Assembly: GCA_947568835.1 (NCBI GenBank)
Contig: OX387610.1
Coordinates: 4,938,001 to 5,002,000 of the forward strand
Source: Protonemura montana
Taxonomy: Eukaryota; Arthropoda; Insecta; Plecoptera; Nemouridae
Direction: 5' to 3'
Length of the DNA stretch: 64,000 nucleotides
Within the stretch, counting starts at the first letter, position 1. Every line of letters begins with the position of its first letter. A program made the translations under genes and the position numbers. The notes under the pieces are model-generated. The model did not search any database, was not told the DNA's origin, and worked only from the letters and a program-made list of their open reading frames with translations. Shown here one piece after another: positions 38,221 to 51,200 of the stretch.

Positions 38221-38934
38221 GGTAACACTGCAAATACATTTGTATATATATTTATATTTAAAAAATTTTAAATTTACACAGCCCAAAATTCTCATTAGTG
38301 GATGAAAGGTTACAACGTTCACATGCACGCTTTAATCATCACAATTTTTAATGGAACATATAAATCAGTTGATTTATTGACTAAATTATTAAGGAAATCA
38401 ATTTAAATGTCAAATGTACTTTCTGTCGCCGTTTCGTTTCGTTTCTTTATTTTTTTGATACCCTGGGCCAAGTGACCGTGTGCCGTTTTCGATAGGAAAC
38501 TAGGTAATGTACGTACTTGCTGTACTTAGAGGAACTAGTACGGTAAGTCCAATCATAGTGCTTCTTAAATGATGACATCTACCGAGCAGTTTAAACATTT
38601 CCTGAGGATTTAGTTGGTACTTACTGCTGGCACACTTCCCGTATGAAGTTATTTATGTTGAATACCCTAAATTATTTTGGTTGTGCTTCTAATAACAATA
38701 ATCTTGGTAATTGTTAGGGATTTAAGGAATTTTTTTACCTGTTAAGCTTGTTTCTGTGTCATTTTTTGCTCGTGGATGGGTTATATTCAAAATATTTTCG
38801 AGCAAAGGAAAGCGCTTAAAGGTAGCAGACCCCCTTGCTGAACAAGTGACGAATATATTTATTTTCTTGCATAAATTATGTAATACTCAGTATTGCAATT
38901 ATCTTAACTTCTAGATAAAGTGACAGTTAAATTA

Positions 38935-39022
38935 ATTGCCATGGCAACAACCAATCATATGTACTTAGTGAAAGTCAGCTGTTTCTGAAAGTTAAGAGCT
39001 TAACTCGGAGTTGAAAATTATT
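38935..39022 (+). mobile_element. Dispersed element with GTCAGCTGTTTCTGA core (copy 1)
   Basis: GCCATGGCAACAACCAATCA then AAAGTCAGCTGTTTCTGAAA and GCTTAACTCGGAGTTGAAA; second copy at 54128-54215. Confidence 0.6.
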
Positions 39023-39987
39023 GTTGGACAACAGTCTTGTTGTAAAAAAAGAATTTGATTTCGGTTGAATTCCGTGGGTTTAAAGGCCGTGATTTTTTTC
39101 CCACCCCCAGCAATGTATTATCTAAAACCAAGCTTAGGACCGAGCACAAGACAAAGCAAACATTTTTGGGAGTTTATTTTAATAATAAGGAGGTAAAAAA
39201 AAAAGAAATCAGGAAGCTTTTGAAAAATACAACTGGTGTTTTGATTGCTTAGAACTAATCAACAACTGCTATACTACTTCTAAACAGCTAAACAACTGAG
39301 CAAATAATCAACTAATTATTTTTAGTATTTAGCTTTTTTTTTTTAGCAAAAACTCAGCTCCTAAACCTTTATTTTTTATTTTTTGAAAACCAACGCAGTT
39401 GACATGATTCTAAAAACCGTGATAGGTTCAATATTTCTTTGAAATGCCATTGCTTGTCTCTGAACTGATTAAATTACTAGGTTTCTAGCTACAACGACTC
39501 AAGGCTGTAGTTTGTGAGGAAATATTGATCCGCTCACAACCACGTTCACGAGAGCATAATTCGCGATATGGTAACTGCATAAAAACTGTCAATGGTAAAA
39601 TTTATCAAGGTATTCAAATTAAAAAAAATCGAAAATTTAAATTCGATCTTGAGAATTTAGATGTTTTTCTCTGAATTACCGACTAAGCACCTAACAGGTC
39701 GTTAATTTACTAAAGAATAATTGCTCAAACTGTCAAGATGTGTCAGGGGTCAATGACAGCCACATTCCGGGTTTTCAAAAGCGTCATTACCAGAAATTTC
39801 AGTCAAAATAATAGTCAATTTAGGAGCTGATCATTTTGAAATGAAACTTTCTAGAAAATATATTTAAAATGTATAATTTTAAAACTTTATAAAGAGTTAA
39901 CAGTTGCAGTTTCACTGTTTTAAGGGTCAACAATGCTTATGAGGGTCCTCAAGGAACGGGTCTCAATCGTTTTCTCAAAGCGTTTCA

Positions 39988-40041
39988 AGAATTTTGAGTC
40001 GTTTTGAGTCGTTTTGAGTCGTTTTGAGTCGTTTTGAGTCT
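39988..40041 (+). repeat. 11-bp tandem repeat (GAGTCGTTTTG), about 5 units
   Basis: Perfect GAGTCGTTTTG repeats in single-copy AT-rich DNA. Confidence 0.9.
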
Positions 40042-42471
40042 AGTTGACATAGCAGGGTTGGTGTCGAAGGGCGTACACAACACATGATTTGGTTCTAGAT
40101 CCAATTATTTAAGTTCTAAGTTATTTTGTAAGCAAATCATGTATTTTGGGTAAAAAAAATGGATGAAGCCAGCATCTTCATGAGCTAGATTCGTAAAGAC
40201 ATAGTTGATTTGTTGAACATTCATGAAAAAGATATGTGAAAAGTACACACTTAAAATAATTATAATAATTCTTTATTGTTGACAGTTTTTACACTTTGCT
40301 AAAAGATATTAACTCATTGCCAGTTTATAACATAGATTTTTTTTAGTACCATATCTTTAACATTTTTGTTAAAGATGCAAATCTGAATTTAAATTATTCG
40401 ACCGTTTTTGGTCACACACTATTATTTCATTTTGGGACAGTGCTGCTCAGAAAAGAATTAAAAAAAATTGAATTTTTCCTATTTCAAGTTCTCCTATATT
40501 AATCGCGCAGCATCTTTGCTTGGAAGTTTCTTAAGAAGTTGATCTGTTCGTGCTCGGAGAAGGATGCTGGATGATCTATGCATCGTGTTGGTCGGTGCAT
40601 CTTAAACTGAAGGTTACCAACACCGGTAATGTCATTCTAATCACAGTAACTATTTCTAAAGAAATGCGCGAATGTGATCAGCATTTTTATTAGACTCGGT
40701 ACTGACATAGGTACGCACGCCAGACATTTTCACCATCAGCAAATATTGAAATAGCGTTTGATTATCTTTATAGTGGCTATGGTATTGATAATCTTATTAT
40801 AATCTTGTTATAATCTTGTTCTGTTTCATGCCATTTTATGCATTTAAATTGATCCAATAATCACAGTTTTATGAACTTTGCGCATAAAATAATTATTTTG
40901 AGTCTATAAAATATGTTTTTTATTTTTGTATATATTTTTTTCAAATAACTAACGCTCTTTCTTGCATTTAAATTTATTTTTAAAATAATTTTCTGAATGC
41001 ATATATTGGTAATTTCTCTTGTTATTCCAGTTGGTAAGCTTGTTTATTGAAGTTATTTTTGTTATGGACCGAGGATTATCAAAAAAATTTGTGAAATTTA
41101 GGAATTCAACTTATAATCTTATTAAATACTTAATTTGAAGGATGTTTTTGCTTTTGCTGTTCTATTTAACGATAATTAAGTCCGCTGAAAAAATATGTCT
41201 TGGGTAATTTAGCTTTTTTTTTCACTCATTACGTGTAACTGATTTAAAAGCATAAAAAAACTTGTCGCGAATCACTTAGCTGATCAATGTTTAACCTTAG
41301 AAAATATTCGTAAGCCCTCAAATTAACCCAAGAATAGAATAAATACCTCTGCAAAACGGAATTGAACCCAATTATTTGTCGAGCAACAAAACTATACCGA
41401 CCCAATTAACATAGTTATGGCGTTTTTAAGCATCAAATGAAAGTGGAGCAGTAAAGTTCACTCGAGTTCGCATCTGGTTTTTTCGGTAATCGCACATAAC
41501 ATTTGTATTTTTTTCCTTTCGTGCCGGTCGACGGCCTTGACACAGAGTAGAAACCTGTCGGTGACGACCCGAACCAACCTCAACCTTCGACGCGTCGCGC
41601 ACCGTATGCTGCGTGCGTGCGTGTGCGGATACGTAGAAATCATGCGTATCATGCGTTGCTATAAAACTAATTGATTACTTGGCATCGATCTGAAGACGGT
41701 CGCCGACTGATAATTTCGTTAATCGGTTTTTTTCCTGTAACTTCCTTATGGTTTCTTCGCTTTTAGTAACGTTCGCTTTTAATATTAGCTGCGTTTCCTT
41801 ATTTCAGAGAGTTTAGGGATAGTAGCTACATTTTAAAACTTATGTAGTTTTTTTTTGCTCCAACTCAAATCACCTCTTAGACTAATGCAGGAAAACGTCA
41901 ACTATTGTGCTCCAAAGCTATCGGACCTAACACAATCGAGCACAAAAAAGCAGCCGTGTTTTTGTGCTAAATTATAAACAAACACTAAAAGACCAGGAAT
42001 AGAGAAAATAAATAATCAACTAAATCGAACAAAGCTAATAGGCTAATAATGACATAATGACATGTACTTTCTTTCCATTCGAACGTGCACAAAACTATAT
42101 ATCAACAATCTCAACTATGAAAATTTGATACATCATACAGTTTTTTTTTGTACGGTTTAGTATTTTTATTCAATTTTATACATTCGCAACGTAATGCAAT
42201 ACCAGTGCAATTTGTGGACCCATAAAAACGAAAACTATCTTTAACCTTTTAGATAATCAAGGAGCTCTGCAGACCGGTTATCAGGGATATAAATTTAAAA
42301 AATTATGTTGTCAGCTTTACATTTATGTAGGACTTCATTTGAAGATCGTTTTAAAAAGTACAAAAAACAAGAAATATTATTGCCCTTACATTAGCTATAT
42401 TTTATCTTTGGATACAAATATTTGGTTAAGTCTGTGAAAAATGCTAAATTGCTAATGCCTCGAAAGAACTT

Positions 42472-42905
42472 TAACCGAACGGTTTGGTGTGTTGGAAACA
42501 CCGGTTCTCGTGAGATCACCGAAGTTAAGCAACACTGCGCTGGGTCAGGTATTGGATGGGTGACCATCATACTAATTATTCTGTTCGGGAGAGAGGCTAG
42601 AGGAATGAAAGTTAGTACAGCAACTTCACTCGCCTTGCTAATCAATCTCTCGACAGCATGGATTTGTGGAGGAATCCTGTTGTTCGCTTTGTACCGTCCT
42701 TTGGAAGGGACGTTAAGCCGGTGGTCTCCTCGGTGCTATTTAACAGAATTAGGCTACTTGCGGGCACCGGGTTTCCCCTCAACTTTTCTAGGCTAGGCTA
42801 GGTTCATCATCATCCACTCATTCATCGATGCCATTAGACCATGGTGCCACAGGGCCCCTTGTCAAAACAGTGCGTCGTTAAACACAATAATCATCACCGA
42901 AATTA
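42472..42905 (+). mobile_element. 5S-derived SINE, full-length, best 5S match
   Basis: Contains AACACCGGTTCTCGTGAGAT, CACCGAAGTTAAGCAACACT and GGTATTGGATGGGTGACCAT, nearly the 5S rRNA internal promoter region including boxes A and C. Body and tail are complete (AACAGTGCGTCGTTAAACAC). Confidence 0.92.
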
Positions 42906-43786
42906 TGAATATTAAATTCTGATCTAAAATTCTAGCACGAGATGTAATAAGTTAATTGATTCAATTAAAACTAAAAAAAAAAGTAACGTAAGAGTGTCAT
43001 TGCCACCGATCGGTGGATTAGTCAGTAGAATTTTAATCACAAACTAACATATAATTATGCGTATATTTATTTATTTATTTATTTTTTGCTGTCCTTTATG
43101 CTGATTTTAAACACTGATTTTGATTTACAAGGTATTCCAGAAATAATGTTTACGCGAGTGGGCATACCTGCTTTGTTAGTACAGATATATTTGGCACAGA
43201 ACAAGAAACTGTTTTAGTGTCCTTCGATATTAGGAATAATACACCAGTCAAGACTTTGAATTGTTGCTTTAGCATAAGCATACACATTTAGTACATCTAA
43301 AATTATTATTTTCATTGTTTGAATTTTCTTAAAATCATTTTTTTCTTGCTGTGTAGCTGGTTACAACGAATATTTGCCCTTCAAATTAAGAAGAAAAAAA
43401 AAACTTGCTAAACAATGTACGTTAAGAATGCTATGAATTGAAAATATGAAGATCTCCGCTCAATTGCATAATGTTTGTGGCATGTGTCCTTCAGCCGAGT
43501 ACACAAATTATTGCCATCAAATATTGACACACTCGGTGTTACTATGCCCTCAAGATGGGAGATTTCAACGCGCGGTTGAGGAATTCCAAAGATGACTTTC
43601 TTTGAAGAAGCAAGTCATGAACAAAAAAAAATAAGTTGTTTTAAAACATTTTTTCATCTCCGCATTTTAACATACAATTGTTTATTATTTTATTGCTAAA
43701 ATCTTTTAAATTATGCAATGGTTAAAAATAGCTTTTCAAAATATATTTATGACTCTCTCATAGTAAACCAACTTATTGCGTTTTCA

Positions 43787-45167
43787 ACTGGTCTGCACCA
43801 GGGCGGGTTTGAAACTTGCTCGATGACGTCATGCTCTCCACCGGGTTTGCACCAGCTCCGAGCGAGAGCGCTAGCAGTAAGTGCATTCATTTGTTTTCCA
43901 ATTGCACCGTCGAAATTCAAGGAGCAAGAAAAGTGCACCAGAAGTGACCCGAGAGCGAGGAACTCTGCCAGTCGAACATATGAAAGTTGCACTGGGACCG
44001 AGTCACATGCCCAGTCGAACACGTGAAAGTTGCACTGGGGCAGAGTCACATGCCCAGTCGAACACATGAAAGTTGCACTGGGGCAGAGTCACATGCCCAG
44101 TCGAACACGTGAAAGTTGCACTGGGGCAGAGTCACATGCCCAGTTGAACACGTTAAAGTTGCACTGGGGCAGAGTCACATGGCCAGTCGAACACGTGAAA
44201 GTTGTACTGGGACAGAGTCACATGCCCAGTCGAACACGTGAAAGTTGCACTGGGGTAGAGTCACATGCCCAGTCGAACACGTAAAAGTTGCACTGGGACA
44301 GAGTCACATGCCCAGTCGAACACGTGAAAGTTGCACTGGGACAGAGTCACATGCCCAGTCGAACACGTGAAAGTTGCACTGGGGTAGAGTCACATGCCCA
44401 GTCGAACACGTGAAAGTTGCACTAGGGCAGAGTCACATGCCCAGACGAACACGTGAAAGTTGCACTGGGGCAGGGTCACATGCCCAGTCGAACACGTGAA
44501 AGTTGCACTGGGACAGAGTCACATGCCCAGTCAAACACGTGAAAGTTGCACTGGGACAGAGTCACATGCCCAGTCGAACACGTGAAAGTTGCACTGGGGC
44601 AGAGTCACATGCCCAGTTGAACACGTGAAAGTTGCACTGGGACAGAGTCATATGCCCAGTCGAACACGTGAAAGTTGCACTGGGGCAGAGTCACATGCCC
44701 AGTCGAACACGTGAAAGTTGCCCTGGGACAGAGTCACATGTCCAGTCGAACACGTGAAAGTTGCACTGGGGTAGAGTTACATGCCCAGTCGAACACGTGA
44801 AAGTTGCACTGGGGCAGAGTCACATGCTCAGTCGAACACGTGAAAGTTGCACTGGGGTAGAGTGACATGCCCAGTCGAACACGTGAAAGTTGCACTGGGG
44901 CAGAGTCACATGCCCAGTCGAACACGTGAAAGTTGCACTGGGGCAGTCACATGCCCAGTCGAACATGTGAAAGTTGTACTGGGGCAGAGTCGCATGCCCA
45001 GTCGAACATGTGAAAGTTGTACTGGGGCAGAGTCGCATGCCCAGTCGAACACGTGAAAGTTGCACTGGGACAGAGTCACATGCCCAGTCGAACACGTGAA
45101 AGTTGCACTGGGACAGAGTCACATGCCCAGTCGAACACGTGAAAGTTGCACTGGGACAGAGTCACAA
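43787..45167 (+). repeat. 43-bp tandem satellite, about 28 units, with left flank (array 2)
   Basis: The flank 43787-43969 (TGACGTCA at 43824-43831) and the 43-bp unit match array 1 at 948-2887. The array proper starts near 43970. Most units carry CACGTG. Confidence 0.95.
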
Positions 45168-45454
45168 CACTCATGGCCGCTACAAGGGGCGCAAATAAAA
45201 CCTAGTATTGCTACCCGGCTTCGCTTGGACTTAGAAATATTTATGAAAACTTATTCTCAGTTTAACTTTTTATAAAATAGTGTTAAACGCGCAAGGAAAT
45301 TGCAAAAAAAATGCATAGTGACTTTCACTGAAAATTAGCGATTTATTCTTGGAGTCAAAGTAGCAACTGCATACAAAACCGAATAAAAAAAGTGTTAAAA
45401 AATGTTAAATGCTTAGATTAACCAAAGAAAAATTACAAAATCAAACGTTACCAT

Positions 45455-45579
45455 TAAAAGGTTATAGTTATAATTATATATTATATTTATAATATAATAT
45501 ATATATATAATAATAATATATATAATATATATAATAATATAATATAATATATATAATAATATATATAATAATATTTATA

Positions 45580-45635
<56 letters not shown>

Positions 45636-45640
45636 ATATT
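45455..45640. repeat. AT microsatellite
   Basis: (TA)n with AATAT variants; low-complexity and self-complementary, able to form a cruciform. Confidence 0.9.
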
Positions 45641-46088
45641 ATTTTAGTTAAAGTTATAGTTAGTTAAGTTTAGTTTAAAGTTAGTTAAGTTATAGTGTTG
45701 TAAATAGTTTTAAAAAAAAATCTTTTATTTTTCCTCCATGTGCACCGATGCGTAAATTGGCATTCGCATCGAAAAGTCTCAGCAGACAATGCATGTTTAA
45801 TTGTTGAAAACATAGATTTACAAACATTGACAACAACGTGTGCCGTTGTCTTCAATTACACTGTTGAGAATCCTTGATGGGTGCATTGTACTGAAGGTAA
45901 TTATAGACAAGGCTATGTTTTCAACATTTATTGACCATCAATCGCCGGGTCAACATTGCAGGTATTATTCTGTGCCTGAGCTGGGACACCTGAATGAAGT
46001 TTGTTATTTGGTAAAGATATTTCGGGTCAATCGGTTTATAACTAAAAACAATTTGATGTTTGGAAAGGAAGTTAGACTGAAAAAATGA

Positions 46089-46162
46089 GCAACTGAACCT
46101 GGATACGAACCTGGGACCTCCCAATTGCCGGTCGGGTGCTCTATCAACTGAGCTATCCGGGC
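46089..46162 (-). repeat. tRNA-derived element, family 1
   Basis: - strand reads GCCCGGATAGCTCAGTTGAT ... GGTCCCAGGTTCGTATCC with a GGC anticodon loop. Preceded on that strand by CCCCCACGAAAAACTGGAAT, as in the other family-1 copies. Confidence 0.65.
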
Positions 46163-46189
46163 ACACATATTCCAGTTTTTCGTGGGGGT

Positions 46190-47700
46190 GAATTTGATGT
46201 TTATTTTTATTTATTTTTTTACCTAGTTTAGTGAAAATAACTTGCACAAATTATACGTTTAGTATGAAAATAATTCAAAATGTTATGGGAAAAAGTTATT
46301 TGCAAATACTTGACTTTTTTGGGTAGATTGCTTTGGATATTCCCAAAAACCTGTAGAAAGTAGTATTGCTTTTCGTAAATTTTGTTTTCTATGGTTTTCT
46401 ATCGATTTTAGCTGAAACTGTTCTTTTTTTTTTATTGGGGACCTAAAAAAAGATTGCACTTCAAAGTTTCTAATAAACAATACTATGATATAAAGTTGTA
46501 AACAATTTCTGTATAAGTTTTTGAATCAAAATCGTATCAATTCCTAGAATTTTTGAAAATATTCATCCATAAATCTTTCTCAAATTAAACCTTGACTGTC
46601 ACAAATAACGTACCGGCGAAGTACATATCTATGTATTTAATTAAATTTGAATGCAGAACAATTTTAGTAACAAATAACAACAATTAACCATTTCGACAAC
46701 GACTTAATTTTATTTCTAAGCACATCTCATATTCAATGAGACCGCCGATTTTAAAGCCTCCTGTATGATTTTGTCTGGAGTCACTTTATGAAACATAAAA
46801 TATCATAAACATATCATACATGAACATAAACATAAACATAACACATCATAAACATTGATTGGCGGTTTTTATCAAATATTGACCCAAGGTTTTTTTATTT
46901 TTTTACTGACTTTTGATAAAATCTCTCAATTTTGTTGTTATGATTATTGCAAATTTTGAAAGGACTGCCTCAACCCGCATATCTGCATGCACGCGTTGGT
47001 CGAAATTCTGACTGCCAATCAATTCATTGGCAATTAAACACGCACCGTCACGCATAATTTCACGTGCGTGCTCGCGAAAATAATACAATCTTATTATAAA
47101 TTGCATCAACTCATAGTGCAAAAAAATGACCAGTTAAATTCTAGAGCAAAAACTTGTTAAAGTAGGCCGCAAATTTGTGTGTGCAATTTTCGGTTTAGAT
47201 TGTGAAATCGTTTGGCGTGCTGCAATAATTTTGTGTTTTGCTGAGTCGTGATTCGCGGGAATCATTATATTTAATGTTTTGTCTGATTTTATCTGATTTA
47301 AATTTTGTGTAATTTTACGTATTACCTTCATAATTTTTTATTAAAAACGTACAGACCGACGACGACCATTTTTGTATTTTTGTAAGATCCGGTGTTTTTT
47401 TTTATATCGTACAGATAGTGCAATGATTGGCTGATGTTTTTTTTTCAAGTTTTGTGACAAATCCTATTTATTTGTCATTATAAAGCGCTGTACAAATTTT
47501 GTATTCAACAGTTTAGCCATTTGGTCAGCAAAAATCGAATAATCACACAGAAAAACAAAAACAAGACGGTCTGGTCTACGTTCGCTACGCTTATCCAACA
47601 AAATTTCAACAAAAATTGTCCTAACAAATATTACTTAATAATGACACTTGCAAAGAAAAATATATCGTGTTGGAGAAATGATTTCAAACACTTACCCTGT
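46190..47700. other. AT-rich intergenic DNA
   Basis: No gene seen. Short (CATAAA)n repeats near 46800-46850. Confidence 0.4.
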
Positions 47701-47706
47701 TAATTG

Positions 47707-48085
47707 TGTTGTAAACTCAGGTACTCGTGAGATCGCGGAGGTTAAGCAACACTGAGTTGGGTCAGGTATTGAATGGGTGACCGTCATACACATGACCAGT
47801 TTTGTTCGGGAGAGAGGTTGGATGGATGAAAGTTAGTACAGCAACTTCACTCTCCTTGCTTATAAACCTCTCGACAGCATGGATTTGTGGAGGAATCATG
47901 CTGTTCGAGTTGTACCGTCCTTCGGAAGGGACGCTAAGCCGGTGGTCCCCTTGGTGCTATTCGACAGGACGATTCTTCTAGACTATGTTAAGTTTATCAC
48001 CATCCACTCATTCACCGACGCCATTAGACCAGCGACACATGGCCAAATGTCAAAACAGTGCGTCGTTAAACACAACAAATCAACA
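47707..48085 (+). mobile_element. 5S-derived SINE
   Basis: Head GAGATCGCGGAGGTTAAGCA and GAATGGGTGACCGTC, body and tail GTGCGTCGTTAAACACAACA. Sits immediately beyond the stop codon of the - strand membrane-protein gene. Confidence 0.85.
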
Positions 48086-48129
48086 AGCTGTATTACCCAC
48101 TAAGTTATTTCCAAGCATGGATCTTGTTC

Positions 48130-48258
48130 CTAGTCTACGACCTCATCTGGGTCTCCTGGCATGTCCATACCCAGCGCTCTTAGCGTCTGCAAGTAGTCGT
48201 AAGACGCCACCAGGATCGAAATCTTGACCGACGTCTTCCGCATCGTCTGCTTGATCAC
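48130..48258 (-). CDS. Membrane-protein exon E (C-terminus)
   Basis: 42 codons and stop. Basic start, then an acidic tail (GDPDEVVD). The acceptor is CTTCAAG. A 5S-derived SINE begins about 45 bases beyond the stop and probably lies in or next to the 3' UTR. Confidence 0.75.
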   Translation of the reverse strand: MIKQTMRKTSVKISILVASYDYLQTLRALGMDMPGDPDEVVD

Positions 48259-51200
48259 CTTGAAGAGATATGGGAAAAGATTTTTTCAAAGAAAAATTAA
48301 CAGCAAATACATGTAATTCAATTTATGTTAAGGTTACCTTCAAGTAAAAAGCATGCAGCAAGTAAAATTTCAATTTCAGTAATCTTTCCCTTTTTTCAAA
48401 GATAAATCAAACTTATTTTCGGTCGTTCACAAGACCAATAAAATGTTATTGTAATCCTACGAATCATTTTCCATCAAAAATTGCCATTTCACTATTTCAC
48501 ATGTTTCTTCTTCTGTAGGTACTTGCAACTTTTAAACTGAACTCACAATATGGTTTATTTCTCAGGTTTTAGTTGCAGCACTTTCTCGATTTAAAAGTTG
48601 GCATTTCTTTCAAGTTTTAAATCGTAAGGAATGTGTTTTTATTACAATCGAGTTATCTCGCTATTTTACAAAAGCATATTTGCAAATAATGAAGTGTAAT
48701 TGACCCCTGGCCTGCAACTAATACTAATAATAATAATAATAATAATTGTTTCTATTCCGTTTTAACACATCGTGCCATTTGGAAAGTCTAAAGTGTTGTA
48801 CTGTGGTTAGGTTAGGTTAGGTTCGGTTAGGTACGGTTAGGTTAGGTTAGGTTAGGTTAGGTTAGGTTAGGTTAGGTTAGGTTAGCTTAGGTTAGGTTAG
48901 GTTAGGTTAGGTTAGGTTAGGATAGGTTGGGTTAGGTTAGGTTAGGTTAGGTAAGGTTAGGTTAGGTTAGGTTAGGTTAGGTTAGGTTAGGTTGGGTTGG
49001 GTTGAGTTGGGTTGGGTTGGGTTGGGTTGGGTTGGGTTGGGTTGGGTTGGGTTGGGTTGGGTTGGGTTGGGTTGGGTTGGGTTGGGTTGGGTTGGGTTGG
49101 GTTGGGTTGGGTTGGGTTGGGTTGGGTTGGGTTGGGTTGGGTTACGCTAGGTTAGGTTAGGTTAGGTTAGGTTAGGTTAGGTTAGGTTAGGTTAGGTTAG
49201 GTTAGGTTAGGTTAGGTTAGGTTAGGTTAGGTTAGGTTAGGTTAGGTTAAGTTAGGTTACGCTAGGTTAGGTTAGGTTAGGTTAGGTTAGGTTAGGTTAG
49301 GTTAGGTTAGGTTAGGTTAGGTTAGGTTAGGCTAGGTAATGTGGTTAACAAACACAACCCTGGTATCTCTACCTTGTAGAACACCTCATGTTCTCGTGGT
49401 CCCAGCCTCGTGTTACTGGCCTGGTATGCCACCCACTCGTACATCGGGTACTTTGTCAGGTTAGGTTAGGTTAGGTTAGGTTAGGTTAGGTTAGGTTAGC
49501 TTAGGTTAGGTTAGGTTAGGTTAGGTTAGGTTAGGATAGGTTGGGTTAGGTTAGGTTAGGTTAGGTAAGGTTAGGTTAGGTTAGGTTAGGTTAGGTTAGG
49601 TTAGGTTGGGTTGGGTTGAGTTGGGTTGGGTTGGGTTGGGTTGGGTTGGGTTGGGTTGGGTTGGGTTGGGTTGGGTTGGGTTGGGTTGGGTTGGGTTGGG
49701 TTGGGTTGGGTTGGGTTGGGTTGGGTTGGGTTGGGTTGGGTTGGGTTGGGTTACGCTAGGTTAGGTTAGGTTAGGTTAGGTTAGGTTAGGTTAGGTTAGG
49801 TTAGGTTAGGTTAGGTTAGGTTAGGTTAGGTTAGGTTAGGTTAGGTTAGGTTAGGTTAAGTTAGGTTACGCTAGGTTAGGTTAGGTTAGGTTAGGTTAGG
49901 TTAGGTTAGGTTAGGTTAGGTTAGGTTAGGTTAGGTTAGGTTAGGTTAGGCTAGGTAATGTGGTTAACAAACACAACCCTGGTATCTCTACCTTGTAGAA
50001 CACCTCATGTTCTCGTGGTCCCAGCCTCGTGTTACTGGCCTGGTATGCCACCCACTCGTACATCGGGTACTTTGTCAGGTCATAGGGACACATCGAACCG
50101 AGAACCACCTGAAATACAAACACACACCGACACCGTTTAGTTGAATTATTTGTTAATCTGTAGTTAAAAAAAAACGCATACATCTGATCCTGAGGCACTG
50201 GTGGTTAACCGTGGTTAAGCAACAGTAAAATGTACAATGTTAATAGATGGGTAACCAGTTCACATAGTTTTGTTCGGAGCGAGGTAAGATGGATTAAAAT
50301 CAAAGGAAAGTGATTCTTGTCTTGCTAATCAACCTCTCGACAGCATGGATTTGTAGAGGAATCCTGTTGTTCGAGTTGAACCGTCCTTCGAAAGGGACGT
50401 TAAGCCGGTGGTCCTCTTGGTGCTATTCGACAGGAGTAGGCTACAAGCCGGCACCGGATTTCCCCTCCTCCCTTCTAATCTAGGTTAGGTTGAATTTCAG
50501 CTGAATCCTAACATCTCATCATTCGACGCTAACAGACCAGTGTCTAGGATCTATTTTAAAAATACCACACCGCATTTAACTAATAATACTAATTATTATT
50601 ATTATTGGTATTCATTATTAATTAATTTTTAGTGTGTTCATTTATTTTTTAATTAATCGTGTTAGCTAACGTATCAAATAGTTTAGTAAAATTATATTAA
50701 TTTAAAAATTAACTAAAAAAAAAAATTAAAAAAATTAAAAGAAGCAATTATAAAAATCAATTAAAAAATTAATTTAAAAATTAATTTAAAAAATTACTTT
50801 AAAAATTAATTTAAAAATTATTTTAAAAAATTAATTAAAACAATCAATTTAAAAAATGAATTAAATAATTCAATTTAAGAAATCAGTCAAAGAAATCAAT
50901 TCAACAAATTAATAAAAAAAAAAATATATATATGCGATAGTAATATATTTATTACTATGTTGAGTATTGATAATTAGCTATTAATTATAAGAATTACTCA
51001 TAATAATGCATTTTAATGAATAGAAATTATTAAAATTATTACATTTTAATTAATAATTAAATTAAATCGATAAATTAAATTTAAATTTGAATGTATTTAA
51101 TTAATTAAACAATAATGTATAATTATAGGTAGTACGTTAAACAATTATTATTGTTATTGCTGTAAATTGAATGCAATATTGGGCGAGTAGATTACAACAA

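Larger units (their letters stand above)
38230..42470. other. Gene-poor AT-rich region
   Basis: No gene or RNA that I can support. Contains an 11-bp repeat at about 39990-40040, a dispersed fragment at 38935-39020 and a CpG-rich patch at 41515-41635. A few short open frames look random. Confidence 0.4.

Noticed and set aside
41458-41652. 64-codon - strand frame in a CpG-rich patch
   Set aside because: No recognisable motif and no flanking splice or promoter signals that agree; left as a composition anomaly only.
42472-42600. Genuine 5S rRNA gene
   Set aside because: Only the central part matches; the 5' and 3' arms that pair in 5S rRNA are missing and a SINE body follows.
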